Source: a virus. From it: DNA of 25,349 nucleotides. Below the pieces are notes generated by a model, which saw nothing but the letters and a program-made list of their open reading frames with translations, searched no databases and had not been told where the DNA came from. Below are positions 9,105 to 15,646 of this stretch, in pieces. Location of the stretch: positions 1-25,349 of the IMG/VR virus record IMGVR_UViG_3300012358_000008, one strand, 5' to 3'. Position 1 is the stretch's first letter, and each line of letters opens with the position of its first letter. The position numbers and the translations under genes were made by a program.

Positions 9105-10311
9105 ACGCAGCTTTTGGAAAGGAGTAAACAAGTTTTGTTTTCCCTTGGTTGTAGGGATCTTCTTCGTCCACGTACATCTTGATTTTCCCCATATCAATCA
9201 ACCCTTGAATCAACTCTTCAAGCTTTCTTGGATCAGCTGATTGATAAAAGTTTGCTTTGAGGTCTCGCTTCGTCACTTCTCTCCGCCGCGCAATCCATTC
9301 CAACATCCTGTTCATGTCTACGGCGTAAGGGTTCTTGCCGATATTCGAGAACGTCCGTGGCATCTTCTGTTCGAGATCGTCCAAGATAGCGATAGCTCCA
9401 TCGAAATCATCCTTAGTAAGCACAAGCTCATCAGAGTAAGCAAGATGGAGTAGCATTGCGAGCTTGTGGACGTGAGCTGGTTTGCGCTCCATGTATCCGC
9501 GCATTCTGTAATTCTCACCAATCGAACCTGCCTTTCTAGCGACTTCCCGATACCACGCCTCCATGTATTCCTCTGTTTCAGAAGATTCAATCTCGAAGTC
9601 TCCTGCCACATCCTTCGCTAGGTGAAGTAGATCGTCAATCAGATCGAGACGCATTTGCTTCATACGCTCGTAGTCAAGTCCCAGCTTGTTATAATAGAGC
9701 TGGCGACGACGCACTTCTTCCTCAAACACGAAGATAACACGAGACGCAAATCCTCCCCCGATGACATGCTCCGGCATATTATTCGAGATCCAGTCAGGGG
9801 TAGTACAGGCCAAAAGATTAACACAGGGCTTCTCAGCAAAATCCAACCCGCGGCCAAGGGTTTCCACCGAGACATCCCTATTGGCATCGAAAAGATGCGT
9901 GAGTACATCGTACATATCGAATCCGCTTTTTTGTATGAACATCGCGAATTCGCTCGAAAAGATGCTCAGAGAGGAGTCATCAATCTCTGAGAGTTTCTTC
10001 AACAAATTTTCTTTAGTGATTGAAGTTGCGACCCGTTCTACGACTGGAATTTCACTGAGCAGATCTTCACTGTAGTTCGCAGACGTTGACTTTCGAGGGC
10101 CGCCGGGAGGACCAACGAAAACTATGTATAGCGTAGGACTCACTTCCCAACCACCAAGTAGTTTCTTAGGCACCCTCACTCGGCGTTTCAACACTGACGC
10201 CATGGTGAAGAGTCCCGCCCACAGATGATATGATTCCGGCGCTTCTGACCTCGGGAGACTCCAGTCTCTGAATGTCAGCAGCCAGTTGTCGCACTTTCTT
10301 TGGTTCGACAT
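9073..10311 (-). CDS. DUF3987-type ATPase, probable replicative helicase
   Basis: A 412-aa protein. The N-terminus 'TFRDWSLPRSEAPESYHL' (13-30) followed by 'WAGLFTMASVLKRRV' is typical, as I recall, of the DUF3987/YfjI family of RecA-like ATPases found in phage replication modules. The P-loop is GPPGGPRKST (67-76), one residue longer than usual and with Arg instead of Gly before Lys. A hydrophobic strand 'LSIFSSEFAMFI' (115-126) with Glu121 fits the Walker B region. The C-terminal about 90 residues (from 325) look like a winged-helix domain ('VTKRDLKANFYQSADPRKLEELI'-like, split here for length). Together with the polymerase upstream it probably acts at the replication fork. Its first 146 nt overlap the previous gene and its last 32 nt overlap the convergent virion gene. 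Confidence 0.7.
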   Translation of the reverse strand: MSNQRKCDNWLLTFRDWSLPRSEAPESYHLWAGLFTMASVLKRRVRVPKKLLGGWEVSPTLYIVFVGPPGGPRKSTSANYSEDLLSEIPVVERVATSITKENLLKKLSEIDDSSLSIFSSEFAMFIQKSGFDMYDVLTHLFDANRDVSVETLGRGLDFAEKPCVNLLACTTPDWISNNMPEHVIGGGFASRVIFVFEEEVRRRQLYYNKLGLDYERMKQMRLDLIDDLLHLAKDVAGDFEIESSETEEYMEAWYREVARKAGSIGENYRMRGYMERKPAHVHKLAMLLHLAYSDELVLTKDDFDGAIAILDDLEQKMPRTFSNIGKNPYAVDMNRMLEWIARRREVTKRDLKANFYQSADPRKLEELIQGLIDMGKIKMYVDEEDPYNQGKTKLVYSFPKAASTQSGESRSS

Positions 10312-10627
10312 TTGCCCAGGTGAGTAAGGCTTTCATACTGTGATACACGATGATGTGGTGTTGGAGCGCGTATTCGACTTCACGATCTGCGCCGCTGGAT
10401 TCACCTGGAATCCTATAGAGTGCGTGACACGCGGTAATGAACCCCTGAGTTACCATCATCCACTGCTCGTAAGTCTGTGGGTGGATGATGTCGATATGAG
10501 TGTACAGGTGTGGAACAAACGGAAGCTGTTCGCACTTTAACAAGATGCCAGCAGCATCATAAGCACGACGCAGGTTCCGTTCATATGATGGTCCACTCGT
10601 CATAGGACCTGACACGAAAATTCGCAT
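10166..10627 (-). CDS. Nucleoside 2-deoxyribosyltransferase-fold protein (DUF4406/DUF1937-like)
   Basis: A 153-aa protein. It opens with the strand 'MRIFVSGPMT', the usual start of this fold, so the ATG at 10627 is needed. 'CHALYRIPGESSGADREVEYA' is broken here as CHALYRIPGES + SGADREVEYA (about 68-88) and matches the C-alyrlpG-S-GA--E---A signature, with the Glu that in true transferases is the nucleophile. The domain ends near residue 100; the remaining C-terminal tail is encoded in the 146-nt overlap with the ATPase gene. The family cleaves or exchanges N-glycosidic bonds of deoxynucleosides, so a role in nucleotide salvage or base modification is plausible beside a polymerase with a uracil-glycosylase-like domain. 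The substrate is unknown. Confidence 0.65.
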   Translation of the reverse strand: MRIFVSGPMTSGPSYERNLRRAYDAAGILLKCEQLPFVPHLYTHIDIIHPQTYEQWMMVTQGFITACHALYRIPGESSGADREVEYALQHHIIVYHSMKALLTWANVEPKKVRQLAADIQRLESPEVRSAGIISSVGGTLHHGVSVETPSEGA

Positions 10628-10630
10628 GGT

Positions 10631-10659
10631 AATATAACACTTTCCACGGAGGAAGTCAA
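10631..10659 (-). promoter_or_regulatory. Sigma-70-like promoter abutting the start codon
   Basis: On the - strand TTGACT (10659-10654), a 17-bp spacer and TATATT (10636-10631) are followed by only ACC before the ATG at 10627. The -35 box overlaps the stop of the gene upstream. Transcription would begin in or at the start codon, giving a leaderless message or one that serves only the downstream ATPase. Confidence 0.5.
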
Positions 10660-10907
10660 GGCTTATTAGCTTTCACAAAGCGGCTCCACTCGGCTTCGCG
10701 TCTATCATAATCATCACGTCCTTTATTGTAACCAGCGCGATACGCTTGTTGAACTACATCATCCCATCGGCCAAAACGTATCCACAGCTCAAACTGTTTC
10801 CACCATGCAAAGAGCTTGTTGAATGGAATCCAGATGAACAGCAACGCATCTCGATCCCAGTCATGCCATGCGTAACCGAATGGAAACGGAATGACTGTTC
10901 CCTGCAT
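10656..10907 (-). CDS. Small aromatic, probably membrane-associated protein
   Basis: An 83-aa protein of unknown function. The frame stays open further upstream, but that part lies inside the polymerase gene, so I start at the first ATG after the polymerase stop (10907). The Shine-Dalgarno is weak (GAGAG close to the ATG). The sequence is exceptionally rich in Trp, Phe and Tyr. A segment at about residues 23-50 ('ALLFIWIPFNKLFAWW') could lie in or on a membrane, followed by a charged helix rich in Arg and Asp. It lies directly after the polymerase C-terminal half, with promoter sequence overlapping its end. A lysis- or membrane-anchoring role is possible but unsupported. Confidence 0.55.
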   Translation of the reverse strand: MQGTVIPFPFGYAWHDWDRDALLFIWIPFNKLFAWWKQFELWIRFGRWDDVVQQAYRAGYNKGRDDYDRREAEWSRFVKANKP

Positions 10908-10932
10908 CTCTCGTGTGCGCCAGAACCAAGGC

Positions 10933-11820
10933 TTAAGCCGCGAACTTGATATCGTACGAGCCCACTTCACGATGTTGTTCTTCAAGCTCGCCCCAGCGGA
11001 CGCCAATTTCACAGTCAACGGGGATAGTAAATTCTTCATCGTTGATGACCATTGGACGGAGTAGAAGTCTGTGAACCTGTTCGCAGATCTCAGCTGTGAT
11101 TGCGTCATCGACCTCGAACAGGATACTGTCGTGGGACTGATTGATGATGCTGATAATTCCAGTTTGCACAAACTGCTTATCGACTACGATCAATCCTCCT
11201 TCGACTCCTACTTCATCTTGCACGGCGCCGTTCAGGTGATCCGCTACCGTTGACTGTGGGACATGGGCTGTGGCTTCTTTGAAGAGTTCGTTTCCCCAGG
11301 GTGCGAAGAAATATCTAATTCGACCATAAGGCGTGCGGAGAGTATGTGTTTGCGAGAGCTGATACTCAATTTCACGCCACCAGCCTTGTATATCATAGTA
11401 GTCGTGCCATGCTTGGTAAAAGACCTTCGACTCCGCATGAGTAACTGTAACAAATGGAGGTTTGTCGGAATCCTTGTTAATGACTTCGCAAGCTCTTCCA
11501 GGACCCATGCGATATGCTGTTGCGTGATTGTATCGCTTTCCGACGTATCTGGCAGTCTTTTGGTCATTTTTGGGCATCCCATCCCATTTGTCGTCGGAAT
11601 ACTTGAAGAGAGCTTCCTTGGCCGTCTGCTTGTGAAGGTCGCCGAAATGCAGAGCTTGCTTCATGTTCTGCTCATTAGCAAGATATGCGACGACCCAACT
11701 TTCTGCCTGAGCGAGGTCGAAGAGTACAAGCCGCTTGCCAGGCGGTGCGATGACCATGCTACGAATTGGTATCTTCTCGATCCCCTTCGTTCGCTCAGGC
11801 ATTTTCTTATTATCGCTCAC
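10933..11820 (-). CDS. Family-A DNA polymerase, C-terminal catalytic half (split gene)
   Basis: This 295-aa piece is the palm and fingers of a Pol I-type polymerase. Counting from the GTG: motif A 'LVLFDLAQAESWVVAYLA' (31-48; Asp35, Glu40), motif B 'QKTARYVGKRYNHATAY' (87-103; Lys95), 'RTPYGRIRYF' (162-171), 'KEATAHVPQSTVADHL' (181-196) and motif C 'QSHDSILFEV' (228-237; Asp231). Both metal-binding Asp are present; the Glu usual after the motif C Asp is Ser. It lacks thumb and exonuclease, which are in the gene at 12177-13991. The start is uncertain: GTG 11820 has no ribosome site, while ATG 11802 lies 4 nt after the stop of the 36-aa gene and could be reached by re-initiation. Residues 1-16 are basic (KK, R, K). 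Confidence 0.85.
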   Translation of the reverse strand: MSDNKKMPERTKGIEKIPIRSMVIAPPGKRLVLFDLAQAESWVVAYLANEQNMKQALHFGDLHKQTAKEALFKYSDDKWDGMPKNDQKTARYVGKRYNHATAYRMGPGRACEVINKDSDKPPFVTVTHAESKVFYQAWHDYYDIQGWWREIEYQLSQTHTLRTPYGRIRYFFAPWGNELFKEATAHVPQSTVADHLNGAVQDEVGVEGGLIVVDKQFVQTGIISIINQSHDSILFEVDDAITAEICEQVHRLLLRPMVINDEEFTIPVDCEIGVRWGELEEQHREVGSYDIKFAA

Positions 11821-11920
11821 GCCGACGGCGACGGCGCAACTCGTAGATCAGGCCGAGCAATACCACGGCGCCTCCGACAGGTAATGCCCAGGTCGCGACC
11901 AGTTCGTTTATCGACGGCAT
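11810..11920 (-). CDS. Tiny single-pass membrane protein with poly-Arg tail
   Basis: A 36-aa protein: short polar N-terminus, one hydrophobic helix (residues about 12-28, 'LPVGGAVVLLGLIYEL') and an almost all-Arg C-terminus (RRRRRRER). The ATG at 11920 is preceded by GGTGGAG about 12 nt upstream and overlaps the 81-aa gene by 13 nt; the stop overlaps the GTG of the polymerase C-half. The positive tail predicts N-out/C-in topology. It is part of a GC-rich stretch between the polymerase halves. A holin-like or nucleic-acid-tethering role can be imagined, but I do not recognise a family. Confidence 0.45.
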   Translation of the reverse strand: MPSINELVATWALPVGGAVVLLGLIYELRRRRRRER

Positions 11921-12153
11921 ACGGCCACCGTTCTCCACCACCACGCTGTGAGTCCGAAGAATCCAGCGACCGCACCGACGAACCCGACACCGGAGCCAGC
12001 CAACCCAGCGAGCCCGATGGCGATTCCAAACGGCCCGAGGAAACATTCTGGGTCACCTCCGTAGTAGCGACCCTGTGCATTGCTCCTTGGTGGCATCATT
12101 GTGCTGGTTAGCAGCAAGCCAATCAAGGCCCACAGCCAGATTTTACGAGACAT
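11908..12153 (-). CDS. Small secreted or membrane protein, Gly-rich, inside the split polymerase locus
   Basis: An 81-aa protein with a good ribosome site (AGAGGTG, 5-6 nt before the ATG). The N-terminus (1-27) is a classic signal peptide: positive start, hydrophobic 'IWLWALIGLLL' core and a likely signal peptidase cut after SNA (about residue 26). The mature part has one Cys near its start, a Gly/Ala-rich hydrophobic helix with many GxxxG-type spacings (about 40-66), three Trp and a basic end. This is a glycine-zipper-like, potentially oligomerising or pore-forming peptide. It is not a recognised phage family. The region is about 60-68% GC over 11821-12060 against roughly half in the polymerase halves; part of that follows from Gly, Ala and Arg codons. 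Confidence 0.55.
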   Translation of the reverse strand: MSRKIWLWALIGLLLTSTMMPPRSNAQGRYYGGDPECFLGPFGIAIGLAGLAGSGVGFVGAVAGFFGLTAWWWRTVAVCRR

Positions 12154-12158
12154 TTTGC

Positions 12159-12177
12159 ACCTCTTTTTTGTCGAGGT
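12159..12177 (-). promoter_or_regulatory. Small hairpin covering the ribosome site of the 81-aa gene
   Basis: On the - strand ACCTC (12177-12173) can pair with GAGGT (12163-12159) across a 9-nt A-rich loop. GAGGT is the ribosome-binding site of the 81-aa gene, so the stem could lower its translation unless ribosomes finishing the polymerase N-half open it. The stem is only 5 bp. Confidence 0.25.
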
Positions 12178-13991
12178 TATACTGCTACCGCTTCTTCTGT
12201 CTCCTTCTCTTCATCTACCTCCAATTCGAGATCCTCCTTTTCGCATTCGAGAATGTATGGTAGAACAGACTTCATGAGTTCATTATCCTCGTAATTCTTA
12301 AGTTCAAACACCTCCCGAGGAAACGTCTGCGCATTAGCTCCTGTACCATCAAAGTACATGGCGCAAGCCCACCGTCCCGTCTCAGGACCAACAGGCTTAT
12401 ATGTAGCGCGGAGTCTCCCATCTGAACTGATTGGAACATTGATGTAAGAAGACAACAACTTTCTAACTCCGCGGATGACAAGGATTGTCTTGAGAGCTTC
12501 GTACCTGACTCTCCAGAACTCGACGGCGTTTCCACCTGGCTTGAGCTTAGAAAGTCTGTCTTTGGTAAAGGCGATGAGGGATACGATAGCATCTTCATCT
12601 GTCGTTACCTCTCCAGTCTTGTGGCTCGTGCGTGGTGGAAGTCCGAACTTGTCCTTGTCATAGAGTATCTTGGCTATTACTTTTGGAGAGTTGACATTGG
12701 TCTTGTAACCAGTCAATCTATCCAGTACGAACTGATTGATTGCCCACTTTATCTCCAGTGCTCGCTTCAGCATCGCGCGACGCTCCAGGTCTATGAGCAT
12801 TCCTGCGTTGCTGATTCGTGCGGCTGGAGCATATTGTGACATTTCGAACCTGAACACTTTCATCCAGTCCTTTGGACCTTCTGCCATCTCCCTCACTTGA
12901 TTCTCGAACACTTCGTACGTCACACCAGTATCGGTGCCGTTGTAGATGTAGAGTTCTTTCTTCTCGAACTTCTCACTCCATCCCTTCGCGTCCTCTGGAA
13001 TCTCAGCTCGACCGGCCGTCTTATAGTAAGGTTGTCTAGTGTAGACGGAGCAGAGATATTCCAGACTCTTAGGCAACTCCGCCCACATCACATGTTGACA
13101 AGCCATCGTATCCCAGAAGAAGTTCTCTATAACGAAGTCGTTTGCTTCTAGGATGGGTATGTCGAAAGTCCCTCCATTATGGAAGATTTTCTGTGCTCTG
13201 CTGCGATATATCGCGTCAACGGCACTGAAGCGAGAAAAGTCTCCTGGTGAGTGCGGAAAGACAACAGACGTAAGAGGATCAGGGCTGAAGCCGTGACAGA
13301 GGATGCGGGCCGACTTCTTAATAGTCTCAATATCACAGGCAAGATACTCAGCTTCGCAAAGCCGTTGAACCCAAGACTCGAGTTCTTCACCTCTAGGATC
13401 GATAATGACGTTGCGAACAGGAAGCCGGAGTTCGGCAAAGCTTGAATCAGAAACAATACGCTTAATGTCGGTGTCGAATATAGGATACGCTGTTGGCTGC
13501 CTGATGATAAAAGCAGGGTGATAGGAGGCAATTACCTTTACTCCTTCGCATCCTGGGAGAGTACATGGGAGAATAGATCCTCTCCACTTTCCAATTCCTG
13601 TTCCAGCAGCTTTCTTTCCCCGCTTACCAGTGAGGAAATAAAGGGGCCAAGCTCCAAGCGCGGCGACGACATTAGGACGAAACTTTCTAATGTCACTAGC
13701 AAGCTCCTCGACTCCGGCTGCCAGCTCACTACTACGGAGGACCGCTGCGAAGACGTTGTTCGGCGGACGATGTTGGACCAGATTGCAGAATCGAACGGAA
13801 TCTTCACTAACTCCGTTGTTTCCAAGGACAGCTCTAAGCTTACTGCCAGACGCACCAATAAACGGCCGTCCTTCAATAACCTCATCTGCACCCGGTCCCT
13901 CACCAACGCAATAGATTCGAGCATCCAGTGGACCCTCGTTTGGTACGCGCTTGGTGCCGATGCCGGTAGTCACTTGCGAGAACCTTTCCAA
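12177..13991 (-). CDS. Uracil-DNA-glycosylase-like + 3'-5' exonuclease + polymerase N-terminal half (split family-A polymerase)
   Basis: A 604-aa, three-domain protein. Residues about 25-185 resemble UDG superfamily family 4/5: 'GEGPGADEVIEGRPFIGASG' (30-49, given in parts here: GEGPGADE, GRPFIGASG), 'NLVQHRPPNN' (70-79) and 'SYHPAFII' (156-163). The N-terminal CxxC of the family-4 iron-sulphur cluster is absent. Residues about 190-370 are a DEDDy exonuclease: DIET (220-223), HNGGTFD (271-277), YNGTDTG (350-356), all key acids present. From 380 the polymerase thumb follows, up to 'GPETGRWACAM' (535-545) and 'GANAQTFPR' (551-559), the NLQNIP-like motif. Then homology stops and a Glu-rich 44-residue tail ends the protein. 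The palm continues in 10933-11820. Start ATG 13991 overlaps the previous gene by 22 nt. Confidence 0.88.
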   Translation of the reverse strand: MERFSQVTTGIGTKRVPNEGPLDARIYCVGEGPGADEVIEGRPFIGASGSKLRAVLGNNGVSEDSVRFCNLVQHRPPNNVFAAVLRSSELAAGVEELASDIRKFRPNVVAALGAWPLYFLTGKRGKKAAGTGIGKWRGSILPCTLPGCEGVKVIASYHPAFIIRQPTAYPIFDTDIKRIVSDSSFAELRLPVRNVIIDPRGEELESWVQRLCEAEYLACDIETIKKSARILCHGFSPDPLTSVVFPHSPGDFSRFSAVDAIYRSRAQKIFHNGGTFDIPILEANDFVIENFFWDTMACQHVMWAELPKSLEYLCSVYTRQPYYKTAGRAEIPEDAKGWSEKFEKKELYIYNGTDTGVTYEVFENQVREMAEGPKDWMKVFRFEMSQYAPAARISNAGMLIDLERRAMLKRALEIKWAINQFVLDRLTGYKTNVNSPKVIAKILYDKDKFGLPPRTSHKTGEVTTDEDAIVSLIAFTKDRLSKLKPGGNAVEFWRVRYEALKTILVIRGVRKLLSSYINVPISSDGRLRATYKPVGPETGRWACAMYFDGTGANAQTFPREVFELKNYEDNELMKSVLPYILECEKEDLELEVDEEKETEEAVAV

Positions 13992-14155
13992 CCTTTATTG
14001 ATTTGATCCATTGCTTGACGAAGCACCTTCAGTGGAACCGAGATACTGCTACCTAACTCGCGTCCCATCGTTGGTTCGGAAATTATTACAACGGCTTCAT
14101 CAGGATTCCTGACATCAAATGCGAAGCCGTTAAGCTCTATGCTCAGCTTAGCCAT
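13970..14155 (-). CDS. Small conserved-looking protein of unknown function
   Basis: A 61-aa protein with a beta-rich first half ('MAKLSIELNGFAFDV', 'AVVIISEPTMG') and a basic helical end ('LRQAMDQINKGWKGSRK'). The ATG at 14155 lies 1 nt after the preceding stop (TGATATG) and the end overlaps the polymerase N-half by 22 nt, so it is translated with the polymerase genes. No family recognised; a replication accessory role is suggested only by place. Confidence 0.6.
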   Translation of the reverse strand: MAKLSIELNGFAFDVRNPDEAVVIISEPTMGRELGSSISVPLKVLRQAMDQINKGWKGSRK

Positions 14156-14156
14156 A

Positions 14157-14336
14157 TCACTTCAATGCTCTGAATGCTTCTTGTACGCGCTCACGAATGT
14201 CGGTTACGATTTTCAGTGTATCATCTGGCTTGATGTTTGTCAGTTCTGCGAGAACTAATGCAAACTCGATTCTCGATGGAGGAATTTCGCCCTTCAATTT
14301 ACTAGCAGCCCACTCACGCTGTTCGTTGGGAGTCAT
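14157..14336 (-). CDS. Small helical protein of unknown function
   Basis: A 59-aa protein, MTPNEQREWAASKLKG onward, predicted all-helical ('RIEFALVLAELTNIKPDDTL', then a charged helix to RALK). Its ATG overlaps the stop of the ParB-methyltransferase gene (ATGA, 14336-14333) and its stop is 1 nt before the next ATG. These tight junctions on both sides are the main evidence that it is real. Confidence 0.65.
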   Translation of the reverse strand: MTPNEQREWAASKLKGEIPPSRIEFALVLAELTNIKPDDTLKIVTDIRERVQEAFRALK

Positions 14337-15646
14337 TTCAGTATCTCTACTTGGTGAAGTGTCTTAAGGTACTCGCCCAGACGAGTAAGTCCTCGCTGAT
14401 GACTCGTTTCATTAAGCTCGAATCCAAGGGCTCGCCTATTCTGACGTAGGGCGGCATGGAGTATTGCCATCGAGCCAGCTGTTGGATCAAGAACCAGCTC
14501 ACCTGGGACTGTAAGCAGCTTGATGAGAGCCTCGCAAAGATCAATGGGCTTCTCAGTGGGATGGATAAGCGCAGCCACGGGTACGCGGTTGTAACAGAAG
14601 ACATTGGGTCGTCCTTGCTCGTGCAGAACTGGATCACCTTTCCGCACGATCATGAATGTCTCGTATGCGTCAATCAGCTGCTTCTCCGGGAATCTGTTCT
14701 GGTCTGACACCTTATCAGGTTTGAACCAGATACATGGTGTACGCCCAAACTTCAATGAGAAGCCGGCGGCTGAGAGTCTCCCAACCATGTCTCCATACGC
14801 CCAGGCTCGATACCAGAAGATGAGAAATCTATCATCTCGTAGCACGCGACATAACTCTGGAAGCAGACCGTTAATAATGCGGTCAGAACTTTCAGTATCA
14901 TCGTCGAAGCCTTCCCAGTTGTCGTTACTCTTATGACCTGTGTCATCTCCCCAGGGAGGGTCAAAGTTAACGAGGTCAACAGAGTTGGATGGAATGGCTC
15001 TGATAAGGTCGAGGGCGTCACCCATCTTGGCAATATCAGCAGCTCGACTATACGCTTCTGCTGCATTGTCTCTTACCTCCACATGGCGTGCGCGAAGCTT
15101 CTCTGCTACCTTCATCCTTTTAACAGCCGAAGAGAGCGTAGTTGCTTTTGCAACTCCAGGGTCTGTTTTAATAGCTTCTTCAATTCGGAGGTAATGAGAG
15201 ATAGACGCTGGTGAGAGACGAAGAGATGCAGCCGTAAGTTCTGCAGTCCACTTTCCACCTGCAGCAATTGACTGTCTCTCCATTTCTTCGTGGAACTTGC
15301 GGATGAAGCGTGCCTTTTCGACGTATGTGAAGTCTTTGCGTTTTTCGTTTTCATCAAATTCGACCATGAGCTGGACGTGCTGCGGGAGATGCCCAATGAT
15401 CGAGAAGGAGAGATGCCCGACTTCATGCCCTTTCGGAGCAAGATTCTCCTTAGCAAGTCTCTCGACTGCACGGAGCCTTCTTTCACCAGCGCGAAGGATA
15501 TACTTTCCATCCTCTTGCTGAAGGACGATGGGCTGCAGCTGACCGAGAGCCACGAGTGACTTCATGAGCCATTCGAGTTCTTCCTCGCCAATGTCTTCAC
15601 GAAGCCGCTCGCGAATCTCGACCTTACTGAAATGTACTGTGTTCAC
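14333..15646 (-). CDS. ParB-like domain fused to a DNA methyltransferase
   Basis: A 437-aa fusion. Residues 1-110 form a ParB/Srx-type domain: 'LVALGQLQPIVL' (31-42) and 'YILRAGERRLRA' (49-60), the GERR box of the ParB CTP/nuclease fold. A helical, HTH-like section follows (about 130-180, 'LTAASLRLSPASISHYLRI'). The C-terminal half is a beta-class SAM methyltransferase: motif IV 'NFDPPWGD' (227-234), 'HPTEKP' (362-367), motif I 'LDPTAGS' (386-392) and 'ALGFELNE' (406-413), order IV before I as in N6-adenine and N4-cytosine enzymes. It probably methylates phage DNA, perhaps to avoid host restriction; target sequence unknown. The GTG start overlaps the previous stop (GTGA); the end overlaps the 59-aa gene (ATGA). 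Confidence 0.85.
   Translation of the reverse strand: MNTVHFSKVEIRERLREDIGEEELEWLMKSLVALGQLQPIVLQQEDGKYILRAGERRLRAVERLAKENLAPKGHEVGHLSFSIIGHLPQHVQLMVEFDENEKRKDFTYVEKARFIRKFHEEMERQSIAAGGKWTAELTAASLRLSPASISHYLRIEEAIKTDPGVAKATTLSSAVKRMKVAEKLRARHVEVRDNAAEAYSRAADIAKMGDALDLIRAIPSNSVDLVNFDPPWGDDTGHKSNDNWEGFDDDTESSDRIINGLLPELCRVLRDDRFLIFWYRAWAYGDMVGRLSAAGFSLKFGRTPCIWFKPDKVSDQNRFPEKQLIDAYETFMIVRKGDPVLHEQGRPNVFCYNRVPVAALIHPTEKPIDLCEALIKLLTVPGELVLDPTAGSMAILHAALRQNRRALGFELNETSHQRGLTRLGEYLKTLHQVEILK

Noticed and set aside
9129-9143. AAACAA-GTT-TTGTTT hairpin as a terminator
   Set aside because: All weak pairs apart from one per side, no proper U-run after it, and it lies in coding sequence of the ATPase.
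11263-12111. 282-codon open frame on the + strand across the polymerase C-half
   Set aside because: Antisense to a gene with clear polymerase motifs; no ribosome site or domain.
11780-12330. Group I intron as the sole explanation of the polymerase gap
   Set aside because: I could not find a convincing P1 pairing or conserved core by eye, and the sequence after the break reads as coding (Glu-rich tail, then two genes with ribosome sites). It is kept only as an alternative to be tested.
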